Shown piece by piece: positions 53,245 through 62,185 of a DNA stretch of 64,000 bases (its first letter is position 1; every line of letters begins with the position of its first letter). Made by a program: the position numbers and the translations under genes. Below the pieces are notes generated by a model. It was not told where the DNA came from, did not search any database, and saw only the letters and a program-made list of their open reading frames with translations. Location of the stretch: the NCBI RefSeq assembly GCF_001885075.1, contig NZ_MODU01000004.1, positions 744,001 to 808,000 of the forward strand. Direction: 5' to 3'. This stretch comes from Alteromonas sp. V450. Its GTDB lineage: Bacteria; Pseudomonadota; Gammaproteobacteria; Enterobacterales; Alteromonadaceae.

Positions 53245-54210
53245 CTAACTTGGCTGATCGTAAATTAAAGCAGTCGCCGTGCGCTCTGTGGTAATCAGAC
53301 CGTTTATGAATTTTGAGCGAAGTGCGCCTCTTATTGCCTTAAACTTGTTATCACCAGCCGCCACGCCAATCGTCGGTTTTTCTGGCGCTGTGTCTAGCTT
53401 AAAGCTAGTCACTCTTTCATTGATACCACACTTTATTATTATGCCTTCTTCATTGAATACCCAACTGATAATTTCGCCACAAGCTCCAGAATCTGTGAGT
53501 GTAGTTAGTTGGTGGTCATCAATGAAACCGTCTTTAAAAAGGGGGGATGAGTCTCCCAAATTGCCAATGCCAACAAAGCTAATATCTGCGTTTTGTGCCA
53601 GCGCGTGAATACGAGAGATATGTTTCTGTTGTTGCCATATTTCACGTTCTGCTTTTGATGATGCAATGACAGGGATAGGCATTGGAAAGTGTTGTGCTTT
53701 TACGCGATCGGCGACGTGAACAGCCACATCATATCGCGTAGCCTCTCCATTGTTGGCTATATTGCCGACTAAAGACACTATCTTATGCTGAGGACAGTTA
53801 AGGATAGACAATTCATTGGCACATGCACGAAGCACTCGTCCTGTTCCAAAAGCAACCGTCTGCGGCGTATCAATTTTCAGTACGCGCTCTATAACAGTTG
53901 CACCTGCCTGACCGAGCCCTTGCGTAGAATTGGGATCGTCGTCAACGTTGGGGACTACTTCGCAAATCGACAACCCAAATTTCTCTTTTACACCCTGTGC
54001 TAACTCCATGCACCTAGCTATCGGGTGCTCCAAACGCACCTTTACCAAACCTTCAGACATTGATAATGCGACAAGACGTTGAGCACTTTGGCGTGATGTT
54101 TTAAGCGTTTGCGCAATTTCATCTTGGGTCTTTCCACCCACATAATACATCCACCCAGCTCGCGCAGCTTCATCTAGTCTGTTGAGTTCTTTTTGTGTTT
54201 TTTTACTCAT
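53245..54210 (-). CDS. SorC-family sugar-binding transcriptional regulator
   Basis: 321 residues. The N-terminal helix-turn-helix is LDEAARAGWMYYVGGKTQDEIAQTL followed by SRQSAQRLVALSM; written motifs are within residues 8-50. The C-terminal sugar-phosphate-binding domain (about 65-318) has VAFGTGRVLRACANEL, SLVGNIANNG, ISFVGIGNLG and the final IRGALRSKFINGLITTE. Start 54210 (MSKKTQKELNRLD) is preferred over the longer frame, which runs through the HAD gene. Its first eight bases overlap the end of that gene, implying coupled translation. It probably controls the divergent polyol genes in response to a phosphorylated sugar. Confidence 0.88.
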   Translation of the reverse strand: MSKKTQKELNRLDEAARAGWMYYVGGKTQDEIAQTLKTSRQSAQRLVALSMSEGLVKVRLEHPIARCMELAQGVKEKFGLSICEVVPNVDDDPNSTQGLGQAGATVIERVLKIDTPQTVAFGTGRVLRACANELSILNCPQHKIVSLVGNIANNGEATRYDVAVHVADRVKAQHFPMPIPVIASSKAEREIWQQQKHISRIHALAQNADISFVGIGNLGDSSPLFKDGFIDDHQLTTLTDSGACGEIISWVFNEEGIIIKCGINERVTSFKLDTAPEKPTIGVAAGDNKFKAIRGALRSKFINGLITTERTATALIYDQPS

Positions 54211-54904
54211 TTGTCTTTCTCGTATCAAAAAGGCAAGAAATGTGAGGAATGAATTCATTCCATGAGTGAAGCGTGTTGCTCTCAGATGAAAATTCATTGC
54301 CGGTGCAGTTGTGTAAATGCGTGCCCCCTTTGTAATGAAAGTAAGGCATTTTAGCGGCTCTTGCGGCAGCCAAGCCTGGCTGAGAGTCTTCAATGACTAT
54401 GCAGTGTTCAGGTTTAACATTTAGTGTTTTGGCTGCATACAAAAACAAATCGGGCGCTGGTTTTCCATTTTCAACCAAAGAACGTGTGAATATACGCCCA
54501 TGAAAATAAGAAAGAAGTTCTGTGTTTTCAAGTGCTTTCATTGTTCTTTCTAATGAACTGCTGGTCGCTACGCAGTAAGGAATGTTTCGGGCTTTTAGTT
54601 TCGCCAATACATCGGTAATCCCCCGCGTTTTTTGTAAGGAATTTCCGAACTTTTCAAAAAGTAGCGCTTGAAAATCCTCTTTGATGGACGTTGTCAGTTC
54701 AAGGCAGAAGTCTCTATTCACAACCCACTCTACGTGTTCCATGCTTTTACCAAGAAAATGCTCAACAAAATATTGCTTTGATAACGATACATCGTAACGA
54801 ACTAACACTTCTTGCCACGACTCCATAGACAGCACTTCACTGTCAATAAGCACACCATCACAATCAAAGATCACAAGCTTCGCGTAGGGTGTTTGCAAAA
54901 ACAA
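54203..54904 (-). CDS. HAD-IA sugar phosphatase / beta-phosphoglucomutase-like
   Basis: 233-residue HAD hydrolase. Nucleophile motif LVIFDCDGVLIDSEVLS, cap domain (about 20-85), motif II CVATSSSLERT, Lys in ENGKPAPDLFLYAAK and motif III IVIEDSQPGLAAARAA. The DCDGVLIDSE form and cap are typical of sugar-phosphate phosphatases and of beta-phosphoglucomutases. In an operon with SorC regulator and opposite a polyol dehydrogenase, a polyol-phosphate or sugar-phosphate substrate is plausible. Confidence 0.87.
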   Translation of the reverse strand: MFLQTPYAKLVIFDCDGVLIDSEVLSMESWQEVLVRYDVSLSKQYFVEHFLGKSMEHVEWVVNRDFCLELTTSIKEDFQALLFEKFGNSLQKTRGITDVLAKLKARNIPYCVATSSSLERTMKALENTELLSYFHGRIFTRSLVENGKPAPDLFLYAAKTLNVKPEHCIVIEDSQPGLAAARAAKMPYFHYKGGTHLHNCTGNEFSSESNTLHSWNEFIPHISCLFDTRKTNE

Positions 54905-55071
54905 TTTCCTTTCAATAGTCGCTGATGCATAGGGGAGTATGCAAAAAAGAAGAAGTATATACCTTTACCTCAAGAGTTTTGTAACTTACGAGAAAATTAG
55001 TGCGAACATTTGCCTAAGTGTAAAGCAATTAGCATGTTGCTTTCTACCCTTAAGAAAATACAGTTAAGTGT

Positions 55072-55083
55072 GTTTACGTAAAC
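55072..55083. promoter_or_regulatory. 12-bp palindrome in polyol divergent region, candidate SorC operator
   Basis: GTTTACGTAAAC, perfectly symmetrical, lies in the 450-base gap between the HAD/SorC operon and the permease. A wider CAGTT/AACTG flank is present. It is the best operator candidate there. I find no credible gene elsewhere in 54905-55354. Confidence 0.45.
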
Positions 55084-55354
55084 TGCCACACCCTCAAATT
55101 ATTAACAATCACATATATACGCATGTTCGGTAGGTTCAACACTATCGCACTCAGTAGCCAAATTCTTGGTAAAGAGCCCCAAGGTATAAGTGTTAAAATT
55201 ATGACAAAACGACACCTTGTTTTGTTAAAAGGTGTTTACAACGTCATTCCCTTATGCAACCATTCCTTCAAATTGAGATATAGCCCAATGGTTGGGTATT
55301 TGCTCATTTTCTGTTTTTTACCAAGTAGTAACATCTACAACACGAGATTTGAAG

Positions 55355-57070
55355 ATGAAGTCAACGTCGAGCGATATTGATATTTCACAAGTAAGCGATG
55401 AACAATTGCCCGTCGCTAAACATAAGTTAAAAGGCTGGAAACATTTCATGGGCTTATATGCCGGTGAGCATGTTGCCGCCACTGAGTTTGTGTTCGGTGC
55501 CACCTTTGTTGCACTTGGCGCATCCATGACCGACATTTTGCTGGGCTTACTCATCGGTAACTTACTCGCTGTTTTAAGCTGGACGTTGATCACCACGCCT
55601 ATTGCAGTTGAGACTAGGTTAAGCCTGTATTCTTATCTTCAGAAAATAGCCGGCGATTCGATGACCAAGCTCTATAACTGGGCAAATGTGTTTATTTTTA
55701 CCGTGATATCGGCCGCTATGATAACTGTATCGGCAACAGCCGTGCGTTTTGCGTTAAATATACCTGCACAGTTAAATTGGTATCCAACAAATCTAGCCTT
55801 TGTTGCCGTGGTACTTGCTGTGGGCGTCATTGTTGTCTTTGTCGCTATGTATGGGTTTAACGCCGTATCTGACTTCTCACGTATTTGTGCACCGTGGTTG
55901 TTCACCATGTTCATTTGCGGCCCGCTTATTCTTATGCCTGCGCTTGCTGAGTCTGTAATAGGGCAAACGTTTTTAACATCGTGGGATGACTTTATGCATA
56001 TCGGTAGTACATCGGTATGGACGGGGTTAACCCAAAGCGGTGAACCAGGTATTGGTTTACTAGAAGTTATTGGCTTCTCGTGGGCAGCAAACACCATAAC
56101 CCATTTTGGCCTTATTGATATGGCGTTGCTGCGCTTTGCTAAGCGCAAACGCTACGGCCTTTGCACATCTGCGGGCATGTTATTCGGTCACTACGTTGCA
56201 TGGATTTCAGCGGGTATTATGGGCGCAGGAACAGCGGTTATTGTGCAAAAATCTATTGTTGAGTTAGACCCAGGTGATGTGGCTTTCCATGCATTAGGTT
56301 TGTCTGGGCTTGTCATCGTTATTGTAGCCGGTTGGACCACGGCAAATGCAAACCTTTATCGCGCTGGGCTTGCGGCACAAGCTATTTTTAAAGATAAATC
56401 ACGCACTAAAACCACAGCGATTGTCGGTATGGTTACAGTTGCTATTGCATGCTTCCCATTCGTATTTACCAAATTATTGCCGCTGTTGACATACGCAGGG
56501 TTACTGGTTGTTCCCGTAGGTGCCATTGTGTTTGCTGAACACATGATTTTCCCTCGTATAGGGTTTACTCGATACTGGGCGCATTACCAAAGCCTTACTC
56601 ACAGTACACCAGCGGTAGTCAGCTGGGGACTGGGGCTTGTGTTCGGTTTTGGTTTGAATGCCTTAGATGTTATGTCTTTCTATTATTTATTTATACCTAC
56701 GTGGCTTTTCACCATTGCTGTGTATACAGCTATGGCCTCGAAATATGGTGCAAAGAAAACATATCCCGAGCAAGAAGCACAATTAAATGCTTTTAATGCC
56801 CGTGTTGAAACACATCAGCAGCGAGAAGCAGATTTAGCAAGCGATCACGTTGAAGATATCAGCGCCTTTTCTAAACTGTTGCGCTTAACTTCAGTGGCTA
56901 GCTTGGTTGTTTCTATAGCACTGGCATTTAAAACATTTTCTTTTAGTGACACGCTTACTGTGTATGAGTCGAACCGAGACTTATTCTTCAATATTGGGTT
57001 CGCGTGCACGGTTATCTATTTCGTTACTGCGTATTGGGCGATGCGTCGCCAAAAAGCGCTACAAAGCTAA
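55355..57070 (+). CDS. NCS1/purine-cytosine-permease-like transporter
   Basis: 571-residue inner-membrane protein with about 12 hydrophobic helices. The N-terminal region GLYAGEHVAATEFVFGATF and later GFSWAANTITHFGLIDMALL resemble the purine-cytosine permease branch of the nucleobase:cation symporter-1 family. Start is taken at ATG 55355 (MKSTSSDIDIS) since the extra upstream 21 residues are hydrophobic and unlike the family, though the ribosome site is weak. It is 10 bases ahead of a mannitol-dehydrogenase-family gene, so the cargo may be a polyol or sugar-like compound rather than a nucleobase. Cargo unproven. Confidence 0.82.
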   Translation: MKSTSSDIDISQVSDEQLPVAKHKLKGWKHFMGLYAGEHVAATEFVFGATFVALGASMTDILLGLLIGNLLAVLSWTLITTPIAVETRLSLYSYLQKIAGDSMTKLYNWANVFIFTVISAAMITVSATAVRFALNIPAQLNWYPTNLAFVAVVLAVGVIVVFVAMYGFNAVSDFSRICAPWLFTMFICGPLILMPALAESVIGQTFLTSWDDFMHIGSTSVWTGLTQSGEPGIGLLEVIGFSWAANTITHFGLIDMALLRFAKRKRYGLCTSAGMLFGHYVAWISAGIMGAGTAVIVQKSIVELDPGDVAFHALGLSGLVIVIVAGWTTANANLYRAGLAAQAIFKDKSRTKTTAIVGMVTVAIACFPFVFTKLLPLLTYAGLLVVPVGAIVFAEHMIFPRIGFTRYWAHYQSLTHSTPAVVSWGLGLVFGFGLNALDVMSFYYLFIPTWLFTIAVYTAMASKYGAKKTYPEQEAQLNAFNARVETHQQREADLASDHVEDISAFSKLLRLTSVASLVVSIALAFKTFSFSDTLTVYESNRDLFFNIGFACTVIYFVTAYWAMRRQKALQS

Positions 57071-57080
57071 TAAGGTTCTT

Positions 57081-58604
57081 ATGCTATCTCAAACGTCTAT
57101 TTCATTGAATAGAGCGAACTTATCGTCGTTACCCAATGACGTTAAGCGTCCAGCTTATGATGTGGAGAATGTTCAAACGGGTATTGTCCACATTGGTGTG
57201 GGTGGTTTTCATCGTGCGCATGAAGCCATGTACGTAGACAGATTAATGGCAAAAACCGGCGATTTGACATGGGGTATTTGCGGTGTCGGCCTTCGCGAAA
57301 ATGACCGTGCGATGAAAAAAGTGTTCGACGAACAAGATAACCTCTATACCTTGGTAGAAAAACACAATGACGGCGCTCGTAGTGCATCAGTGATTGGCGC
57401 AATGACAGGTTTTCTAATGGCGCCGGACGATCCGCAAGCAGTCATTGAAAAAATGGCTGACCCCGAAGTGCGCATTGTATCTTTGACTATTACCGAAGGT
57501 GGATACAACTTTGATGCGTCTACAGGAGAGTTCATTACCACGAACCCTGATGTAATTCACGATATTGAAAATCCTAAACAACCTAAGTTGGTTTTTGGTT
57601 ATCTGGTTGCTGCGCTTAAAAAGCGTAAGGAAAGCAATATTAAGCCGTTTACTGTTATGTCGTGTGACAATATCCAACATAACGGTCATGTGCTTAAGAA
57701 GATGTTGCTTGCGTACATTGAGTTGTTCGATCAATCGTTTGCGGCCTGGGTAAATGAAAACGTAAGTTTTCCTAACTCGATGGTAGATAGAATAACGCCT
57801 GCAACAACCAGCGAAGATATCGTTACGTTAGAAGCTCACGGCGTCAAAGACCGCTGGCCAGTGGTATGTGAACCTTTCGACCAATGGGTTATTGAGGATG
57901 ATTTCTGTAACACTAAGCCTTCTTTTGACGTCGTTGGCGCACAGTTCGTGAACGATGTGGCGCCTTACGAAAAGCTTAAGCTTCGCATGCTCAATGCGGG
58001 GCATTCTGTGTTGGGGCTAGTTGGTTCGGTTGCTGGCCTTAGTACTATTCATGAGAGTGTAGAAGCGGCGCAGCTAAAGCAGTTACTGTCTATTTTCATG
58101 GAAAAGGAGGTCATGCCGACGTTGGATAAAGTTGAAGGGATTGATGTATTTGACTATCGCGATACGTTACTTTCGCGATTTTCAAACCCTTTCATAAAGG
58201 ACACGCTAGCACGTATTTGCCTTGAAAGCTCTGCCAAATTACCGGTATTTTTACTGCCGACAGTAAGAGATAACCTGGCTGCAGGGCGTGACGTAAGCAT
58301 TAGTGCACTAGTGGTAGCATGTTGGGCATATTACTCTGAAAAACATGCTTCACAAGATGGAAAACCTCTAGAAATTAATGACATTCTCGCCGATAAGCTA
58401 CACCAAACAGCAAAACAGAGAGACGTAAATGAGCTTAGCTTTCTCGAGTTAGAAGAGGTGTTTGGTGAACTCGCCAAGAACGATGTTTTCTCAGTTTATT
58501 ACAAAAAATTGCTAAAGCGGCTTCACCAAAACGAGCCGGTCCTGTCAATGAGTGAGTCGCTTTCTAAGACCAAGCTAAATATGCAGAATGTGAACGTTTT
58601 TTAA
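57081..58604 (+). CDS. Mannitol dehydrogenase family polyol oxidoreductase
   Basis: 507-residue polyol-specific long-chain dehydrogenase, NAD-dependent, related to mannitol 2-dehydrogenase, arabinitol dehydrogenase and fructuronate reductase. GIVHIGVGGFHRAHEAMYVDRL is the cofactor motif (within residues 34-56). SLTITEGGYNFD, the SCDNIQHNG segment and the catalytic Lys in KLKLRMLNAGHSVLGLVG are family hallmarks. ATG 57081 follows AAGG; the longer open frame overlaps the permease. It probably oxidises an imported polyol to a ketose. No fructokinase is nearby. Exact substrate unproven. Confidence 0.9.
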   Translation: MLSQTSISLNRANLSSLPNDVKRPAYDVENVQTGIVHIGVGGFHRAHEAMYVDRLMAKTGDLTWGICGVGLRENDRAMKKVFDEQDNLYTLVEKHNDGARSASVIGAMTGFLMAPDDPQAVIEKMADPEVRIVSLTITEGGYNFDASTGEFITTNPDVIHDIENPKQPKLVFGYLVAALKKRKESNIKPFTVMSCDNIQHNGHVLKKMLLAYIELFDQSFAAWVNENVSFPNSMVDRITPATTSEDIVTLEAHGVKDRWPVVCEPFDQWVIEDDFCNTKPSFDVVGAQFVNDVAPYEKLKLRMLNAGHSVLGLVGSVAGLSTIHESVEAAQLKQLLSIFMEKEVMPTLDKVEGIDVFDYRDTLLSRFSNPFIKDTLARICLESSAKLPVFLLPTVRDNLAAGRDVSISALVVACWAYYSEKHASQDGKPLEINDILADKLHQTAKQRDVNELSFLELEEVFGELAKNDVFSVYYKKLLKRLHQNEPVLSMSESLSKTKLNMQNVNVF

Positions 58605-58628
58605 AGGCCCAACACTGTGAAGCATCGA

Positions 58629-58784
58629 GTACTTCTTTTTTATGCCACGCACTTACATGCCATTGTAACGCATGATTGAAGTACACGATCATATAGCAGA
58701 GAAAGTGGAACTGCTCTGCAAAGTAGTGCAGCAACTACTTTGTATATGTAGAAAGCCGTTGCCAATTTAGAAGCGACGGCTTTC
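58629..58784. repeat. Cluster of inverted repeats after the polyol operon
   Basis: Four repeats in 156 bases: GTACTTC (58629-58635)/GAAGTAC (58678-58684) around TTACA/TGTAA; GCAGAG/CTCTGC (58696-58719); CAAAGTAGT (58719-58727)/ACTACTTTG (58734-58742); GAAAGCCGT (58751-58759)/ACGGCTTTC (58776-58784), extended by GC/GC. It lies between convergent transcripts. No T tract follows the last stem on the plus strand. It could be a bidirectional 3' end, a repeat element or a small RNA. Confidence 0.5.
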
Positions 58785-58868
58785 ATCATGGTCCTGTACT
58801 GAAGTTTTCTTTGGTCGTCAGTAACGTTTGCATGCTCAATACACAGCAAAACCAGCGTTAAAACAAAA

Positions 58869-59771
58869 CTAATGCGGTTTGAAGTTGCTGGCAACTTCCA
58901 TAATTTGCTCTCGCATCCACATATGGGCGTAGTCGTGATCTGCACTTACATGCCAGTATAAAAAATATTCAACCGGAGGCAGTTCAAAAGGTACTTCGTA
59001 AATAGCAAGGTCATAGTGTTTGGCTAGGTGAAAAGGTAAACAGGTAATTAAATCTGTCTTTACTATGGTGCTAGGCACGGTAAGAAAATGTTGCCCTCTC
59101 ATTACTTCTTTTCTCCGTTTACCCATCTTATCAAGAGCGACATCAATGGGGCCGGCGCCTGACTTACGCTGTGATACATTGACATGACCTAAACGAAGAA
59201 ATGTGTCTAAATTTAAACCATTTTTAAGTGCAGGGTGGTTTTTTCTTGCCAACACGACAAACCTGTCTTGCGCGATTTTTTCTTTGCAAAGGTGAGGATC
59301 TGTAAACGTAGAAGCATCGGCAAAGAAGTCGAGAGACCCGGCGGCCATGGCTGAAACAACTTGGCTACGGGGGATCTCATAGTTAGTCAATGCAATATTA
59401 GGGGCCAAGTTTTGAAGCCTTGCTACAAGTCTCGGCATGATACTAGCCTCAAGGAGATCGCGGCTAGCGAAATTGAATGATTTTTCTGCAGTTAAAGGGT
59501 CGAAGGTATGGCTTTCTTGAACACTCTTTCGTAAAAGTGCTAATGCCTGACGCGCTGGCACGATAATATTTTGTGCCACAGGAGTAGGGGTCATACTGTG
59601 ACCGGTGCGAACGAACAAGGGGTCGTTTAGCATTTCTCGTAATCTCGCCAGCGAGTTACTTACTGCTGGCTGAGTAATACATAAGACATCTGCGGCCTTC
59701 GTTAAACTCCCTGCCGTGTATATGGCGTCGAATACTGCGAAAAGGTTCAAATCAATTCTATTGAGATTCAT
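58869..59771 (-). CDS. LysR-family transcriptional regulator
   Basis: 300 residues. The N-terminal winged helix (about 1-65) has LNLFAVFDAIYTAGSLTKAAD and TQPAVSNSLARLREMLNDPLFVR; the effector domain follows (about 90-295). Start 59771 (MNLNRIDLNLF) has AAAGGA seven bases ahead, better than the longer frame. It diverges from a MaoC-like hydratase gene, which is its likeliest target. The protein resembles NodD/PcaQ-type regulators in the first domain; the inducer is unknown. Confidence 0.9.
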   Translation of the reverse strand: MNLNRIDLNLFAVFDAIYTAGSLTKAADVLCITQPAVSNSLARLREMLNDPLFVRTGHSMTPTPVAQNIIVPARQALALLRKSVQESHTFDPLTAEKSFNFASRDLLEASIMPRLVARLQNLAPNIALTNYEIPRSQVVSAMAAGSLDFFADASTFTDPHLCKEKIAQDRFVVLARKNHPALKNGLNLDTFLRLGHVNVSQRKSGAGPIDVALDKMGKRRKEVMRGQHFLTVPSTIVKTDLITCLPFHLAKHYDLAIYEVPFELPPVEYFLYWHVSADHDYAHMWMREQIMEVASNFKPH

Positions 59772-59894
59772 AACTAATCCTTTAAGAGCGAGTGCCCTGA
59801 AAATGTTCAACAGATGAAGAGGCGCTAGTTTGTACCACAGTGGTTTTTGCGAAGACTATGGTGAAGAGCTACATAGCATCTACGATTAATTTAC

Positions 59895-59905
59895 GTTAGT
59901 GTAAC
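59895..59905. promoter_or_regulatory. Possible LysR box
   Basis: GTTAGTGTAAC is an 11-base palindromic motif of the T-N11-A class, between the divergent LysR and MaoC genes, where a LysR regulator would be expected to bind. Short and unproven. Confidence 0.3.
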
Positions 59906-60001
59906 AAGAATATTTATAAATACCTATTATTAAAAGTTAATTGAAACATTCAAGTCAATAATAGTAGTTTTGTCGTCAATAAACGGAGATTGGACTGAAA
60001 A

Positions 60002-60448
60002 ATGAAAACACTTTTAGATTTGTCAGTGGGAGAAACACTAGAGCAGACTGGCTGGCTAACCGTAACACAGGAAATTATTAATCAGTTTGCTGAAGCAACC
60101 GGTGACCACCAATGGATCCACTTAGATGCTGAAAGGTGCGAAAAAGAAAGCCCTTTTAGAACAACAATCGCACATGGGTTCCTTACTGCCAGTTTAATGC
60201 CTAAAGCATTTGCGGAAGTCATATCGCCGAGCGAGAATATTGCCTCAATGATCAATTACGGAATTGATAAACTACGCTTTTTGGAACCCGTGAAAAGCAA
60301 TGATGCGGTCAAGTATCAATTCAAACTTGTAGATGTTAGTGATAAGCCGCAGGGTAAGCTGTTTAAGGTGGAAGCAAGCTGCATAGTTAAGTCAACGGGT
60401 AACCCGGCGCTTGTTGGAGGCTTTCTCATGTTGGCCGTGCTTAAATAG
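60002..60448 (+). CDS. MaoC-family (R)-specific enoyl-CoA hydratase
   Basis: 148-residue hot-dog-fold protein. FAEATGDHQWIHLDAERCE contains the catalytic Asp and His of the (R)-hydratase motif, and TIAHGFLTASLMP follows; the end VGGFLMLAVLK is usual. Such enzymes hydrate enoyl-CoA, often at the edge of beta-oxidation. AACGGAGATTGGACTGAAAA precedes the ATG. It stands alone opposite a LysR gene. Confidence 0.88.
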   Translation: MKTLLDLSVGETLEQTGWLTVTQEIINQFAEATGDHQWIHLDAERCEKESPFRTTIAHGFLTASLMPKAFAEVISPSENIASMINYGIDKLRFLEPVKSNDAVKYQFKLVDVSDKPQGKLFKVEASCIVKSTGNPALVGGFLMLAVLK

Positions 60449-60528
60449 CCGTGAATGAAGGTAGAAAAGTGAGCGTGTGACACTGTCAAACGTGTCGTTG
60501 CCATCAGTTCGGTTGCTATTTCAATAAT

Positions 60529-60565
60529 AATAGCCTGAAAACGCGTGTATCACGTTCAGGCTATT
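60529..60565. terminator. Bidirectional terminator
   Basis: AATAGCCTGAA/TTCAGGCTATT, 11-bp stem with a 15-base loop; TGTTT follows on the plus strand and TATTATTG on the minus. It serves the convergent MaoC and entericidin-like genes. Confidence 0.75.
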
Positions 60566-60590
60566 TGTTTCGCGTTAACATACTCTGTGC

Positions 60591-60755
60591 CTAGTTTGAT
60601 GCTTCCTCAGCACCTTCTTCGACGGCCTCGCCGGCACTTTGAATATCTTTGCCCGCGCCTTCGATCGTTGCGCACCCACCTAAAATGCCGAAAGTTGTCG
60701 CAATGACTATAGCTAAAAGTCTCTGCTTTAACGATTTTAGTTTTAACATTTCCAT
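60591..60755 (-). CDS. Entericidin-like small lipoprotein
   Basis: 54 residues; MEMLKLKSLKQRLLAI is a basic-hydrophobic signal, GILGGC the lipobox with Cys at 28, and ATIEGAGKDIQSAGEAVEE the short helical mature peptide with the GxGKDI pattern of the entericidin A/B family. AGGAGAAGCAA precedes the ATG at the right spacing. It is too short for routine gene calls. It is the last gene after mscS (17-base gap) and before a terminator. E. coli entericidins are stress-linked envelope lipoproteins; the role here is unproven. Confidence 0.85.
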   Translation of the reverse strand: MEMLKLKSLKQRLLAIVIATTFGILGGCATIEGAGKDIQSAGEAVEEGAEEASN

Positions 60756-60772
60756 TTGCTTCTCCTATTGAT

Positions 60773-61759
60773 TTACTCTTCTGCAGAATTAGCAGAACCG
60801 TCTTTTGCGTTTACGTCAGATGTTTCATTTGACGAACTTGAATTTTTATTTCCATGTCTATCTTTACTGCGCGCCTCAAGCATTGAATTAAGTTTGTCAC
60901 CGCCTTTGGCGTTGAAGTCCAACGTCCTGATGGGGAAGGGAATAAGAATGTCATTTTCATCTAGCACTTTCTTGACGGTGCTTATCGCGTCATGTCTAAC
61001 TACCATGAAGCCAGGTTCGCCGGGATATCTTATCCAAAACCAAAGCAAGAGATTGATACTCGAATCACCAAACGATTCTGCGTACACCGCAGTCTCTTCT
61101 TTGCGGATAACGTAATCTTTTTTATTCATCGCCTCTGTTAATACGTCAGCCGCTTGCTCGATATCGTCTGCATAAGAAATACCTACAGGGATCTCGAGGC
61201 GGCGGTAGCCAAGCGATGAATAGTTGGTCAGTATATTTCGAAATAAAATCTTGTTGGGGATAACTTCAAGCTGTCCATAAAACGTCTCAACCAACGTATT
61301 GCGTAAGTTGATTTCTTTTACGTTTCCAAACACGCCTTCCGCTTCTATCACATCACCAATTTCAAATGGTTTTCGAATGCCCATCGCAACGCCAGCAATG
61401 AAGTTTTCTGTCATATCCTGAAAAGCAAAACCAATTGCTAGTCCAACAATACCTGCGCCAGCGAGAAGTGAGGTCACAGTGCCTTTTAAACCAACAAAAT
61501 CAAGCGCGATAAAAATGCCGGCTAGAATGATCAATGATTTAATTATTGAGGTGAGTAACCCTGCTATCTGACGCGACTCGAATGTCCGGCGCATTACCTT
61601 GCCGAGTACATTGCCCGCTGCCTTCGCGATGACGCCAAACACAATCGCAATTAAAAACGCAACAACAATGTTAGGGAGCAAAGTGATTGCGCCTTCGATC
61701 CAACCTTCGAGTTTTTTACTCACAAGCTTGTATGCTTCGTCTATTTGCGGTAGCTCCAT
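60773..61759 (-). CDS. mscS: Small-conductance mechanosensitive channel MscS
   Basis: 328-residue inner-membrane channel that opens under membrane tension to release solutes after hypo-osmotic shock. Three hydrophobic helices are visible (about 25-50, 65-85 and 95-125). The pore-lining helix SLLAGAGIVGLAIGFAFQD is a strong signature. The following beta domain has GDVIEAEGVFGNVKEINLRNT and VIPNKILFRNILTN. A longer-than-E. coli hydrophilic tail (about 285-328) is rich in Ser, Asn and Asp. Start ATG 61759 is chosen over TTG 61765. Probably cotranscribed with the entericidin-like gene. Confidence 0.92.
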   Translation of the reverse strand: MELPQIDEAYKLVSKKLEGWIEGAITLLPNIVVAFLIAIVFGVIAKAAGNVLGKVMRRTFESRQIAGLLTSIIKSLIILAGIFIALDFVGLKGTVTSLLAGAGIVGLAIGFAFQDMTENFIAGVAMGIRKPFEIGDVIEAEGVFGNVKEINLRNTLVETFYGQLEVIPNKILFRNILTNYSSLGYRRLEIPVGISYADDIEQAADVLTEAMNKKDYVIRKEETAVYAESFGDSSINLLLWFWIRYPGEPGFMVVRHDAISTVKKVLDENDILIPFPIRTLDFNAKGGDKLNSMLEARSKDRHGNKNSSSSNETSDVNAKDGSANSAEE

Positions 61760-62185
61760 TAACAACTCACTTTAATCGTTTGCGTACTATGTGTGATTGA
61801 TACGCAAAACCTATACCGGTAACGTGGATTTGAATAAGTTAATGTTTTTATTGCCTTTTGTGATATTGGTGTCTGATAGGCAGAAGAGATAAGAGAAAGA
61901 TTTTCACGGTAACCGCAAATTATTCTCAAAACTTAATTGTTTGGGGAAAAAACAAAATTAGCGCGCCCTTTATACTTAAGTTTATGTGGTATGACCATCT
62001 GTAAAATTAATGTAAACATATTATTCACAATAAATTTACAAACATGAAGTTCGAGCATAATATCAATTGTGACGGTCAATGATTTTGGCCAGAAACAATA
62101 AAAAATACGAAATCGAACAGCCTGTTGCTAACGGAAAGTGTGAGATTTACGCCGATAGTGATAAGCCCAGATTTGGAACCACACT
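61760..62185. other. Promoter region between mscS and TonB-dependent receptor
   Basis: 426 bases, AT-rich, without a gene. TGTAAA occurs at 62000-62005 and 62011-62016 and its complement TTTACA at 62035-62040, and TGACGGTCA (62069-62077) is a short palindrome. These may be operator elements of the receptor gene. The mscS promoter lies at the left end. I cannot assign any box firmly. Confidence 0.3.

Noticed and set aside
55123-55380. 85-residue frame upstream of the NCS1 permease
   Set aside because: Overlaps the permease start, has no ribosome site and no domain; more likely promoter DNA.
58640-58945. 101-residue minus-strand frame downstream of the LysR gene
   Set aside because: Overlaps the LysR 3' end and the cluster of inverted repeats; no features of a real protein.
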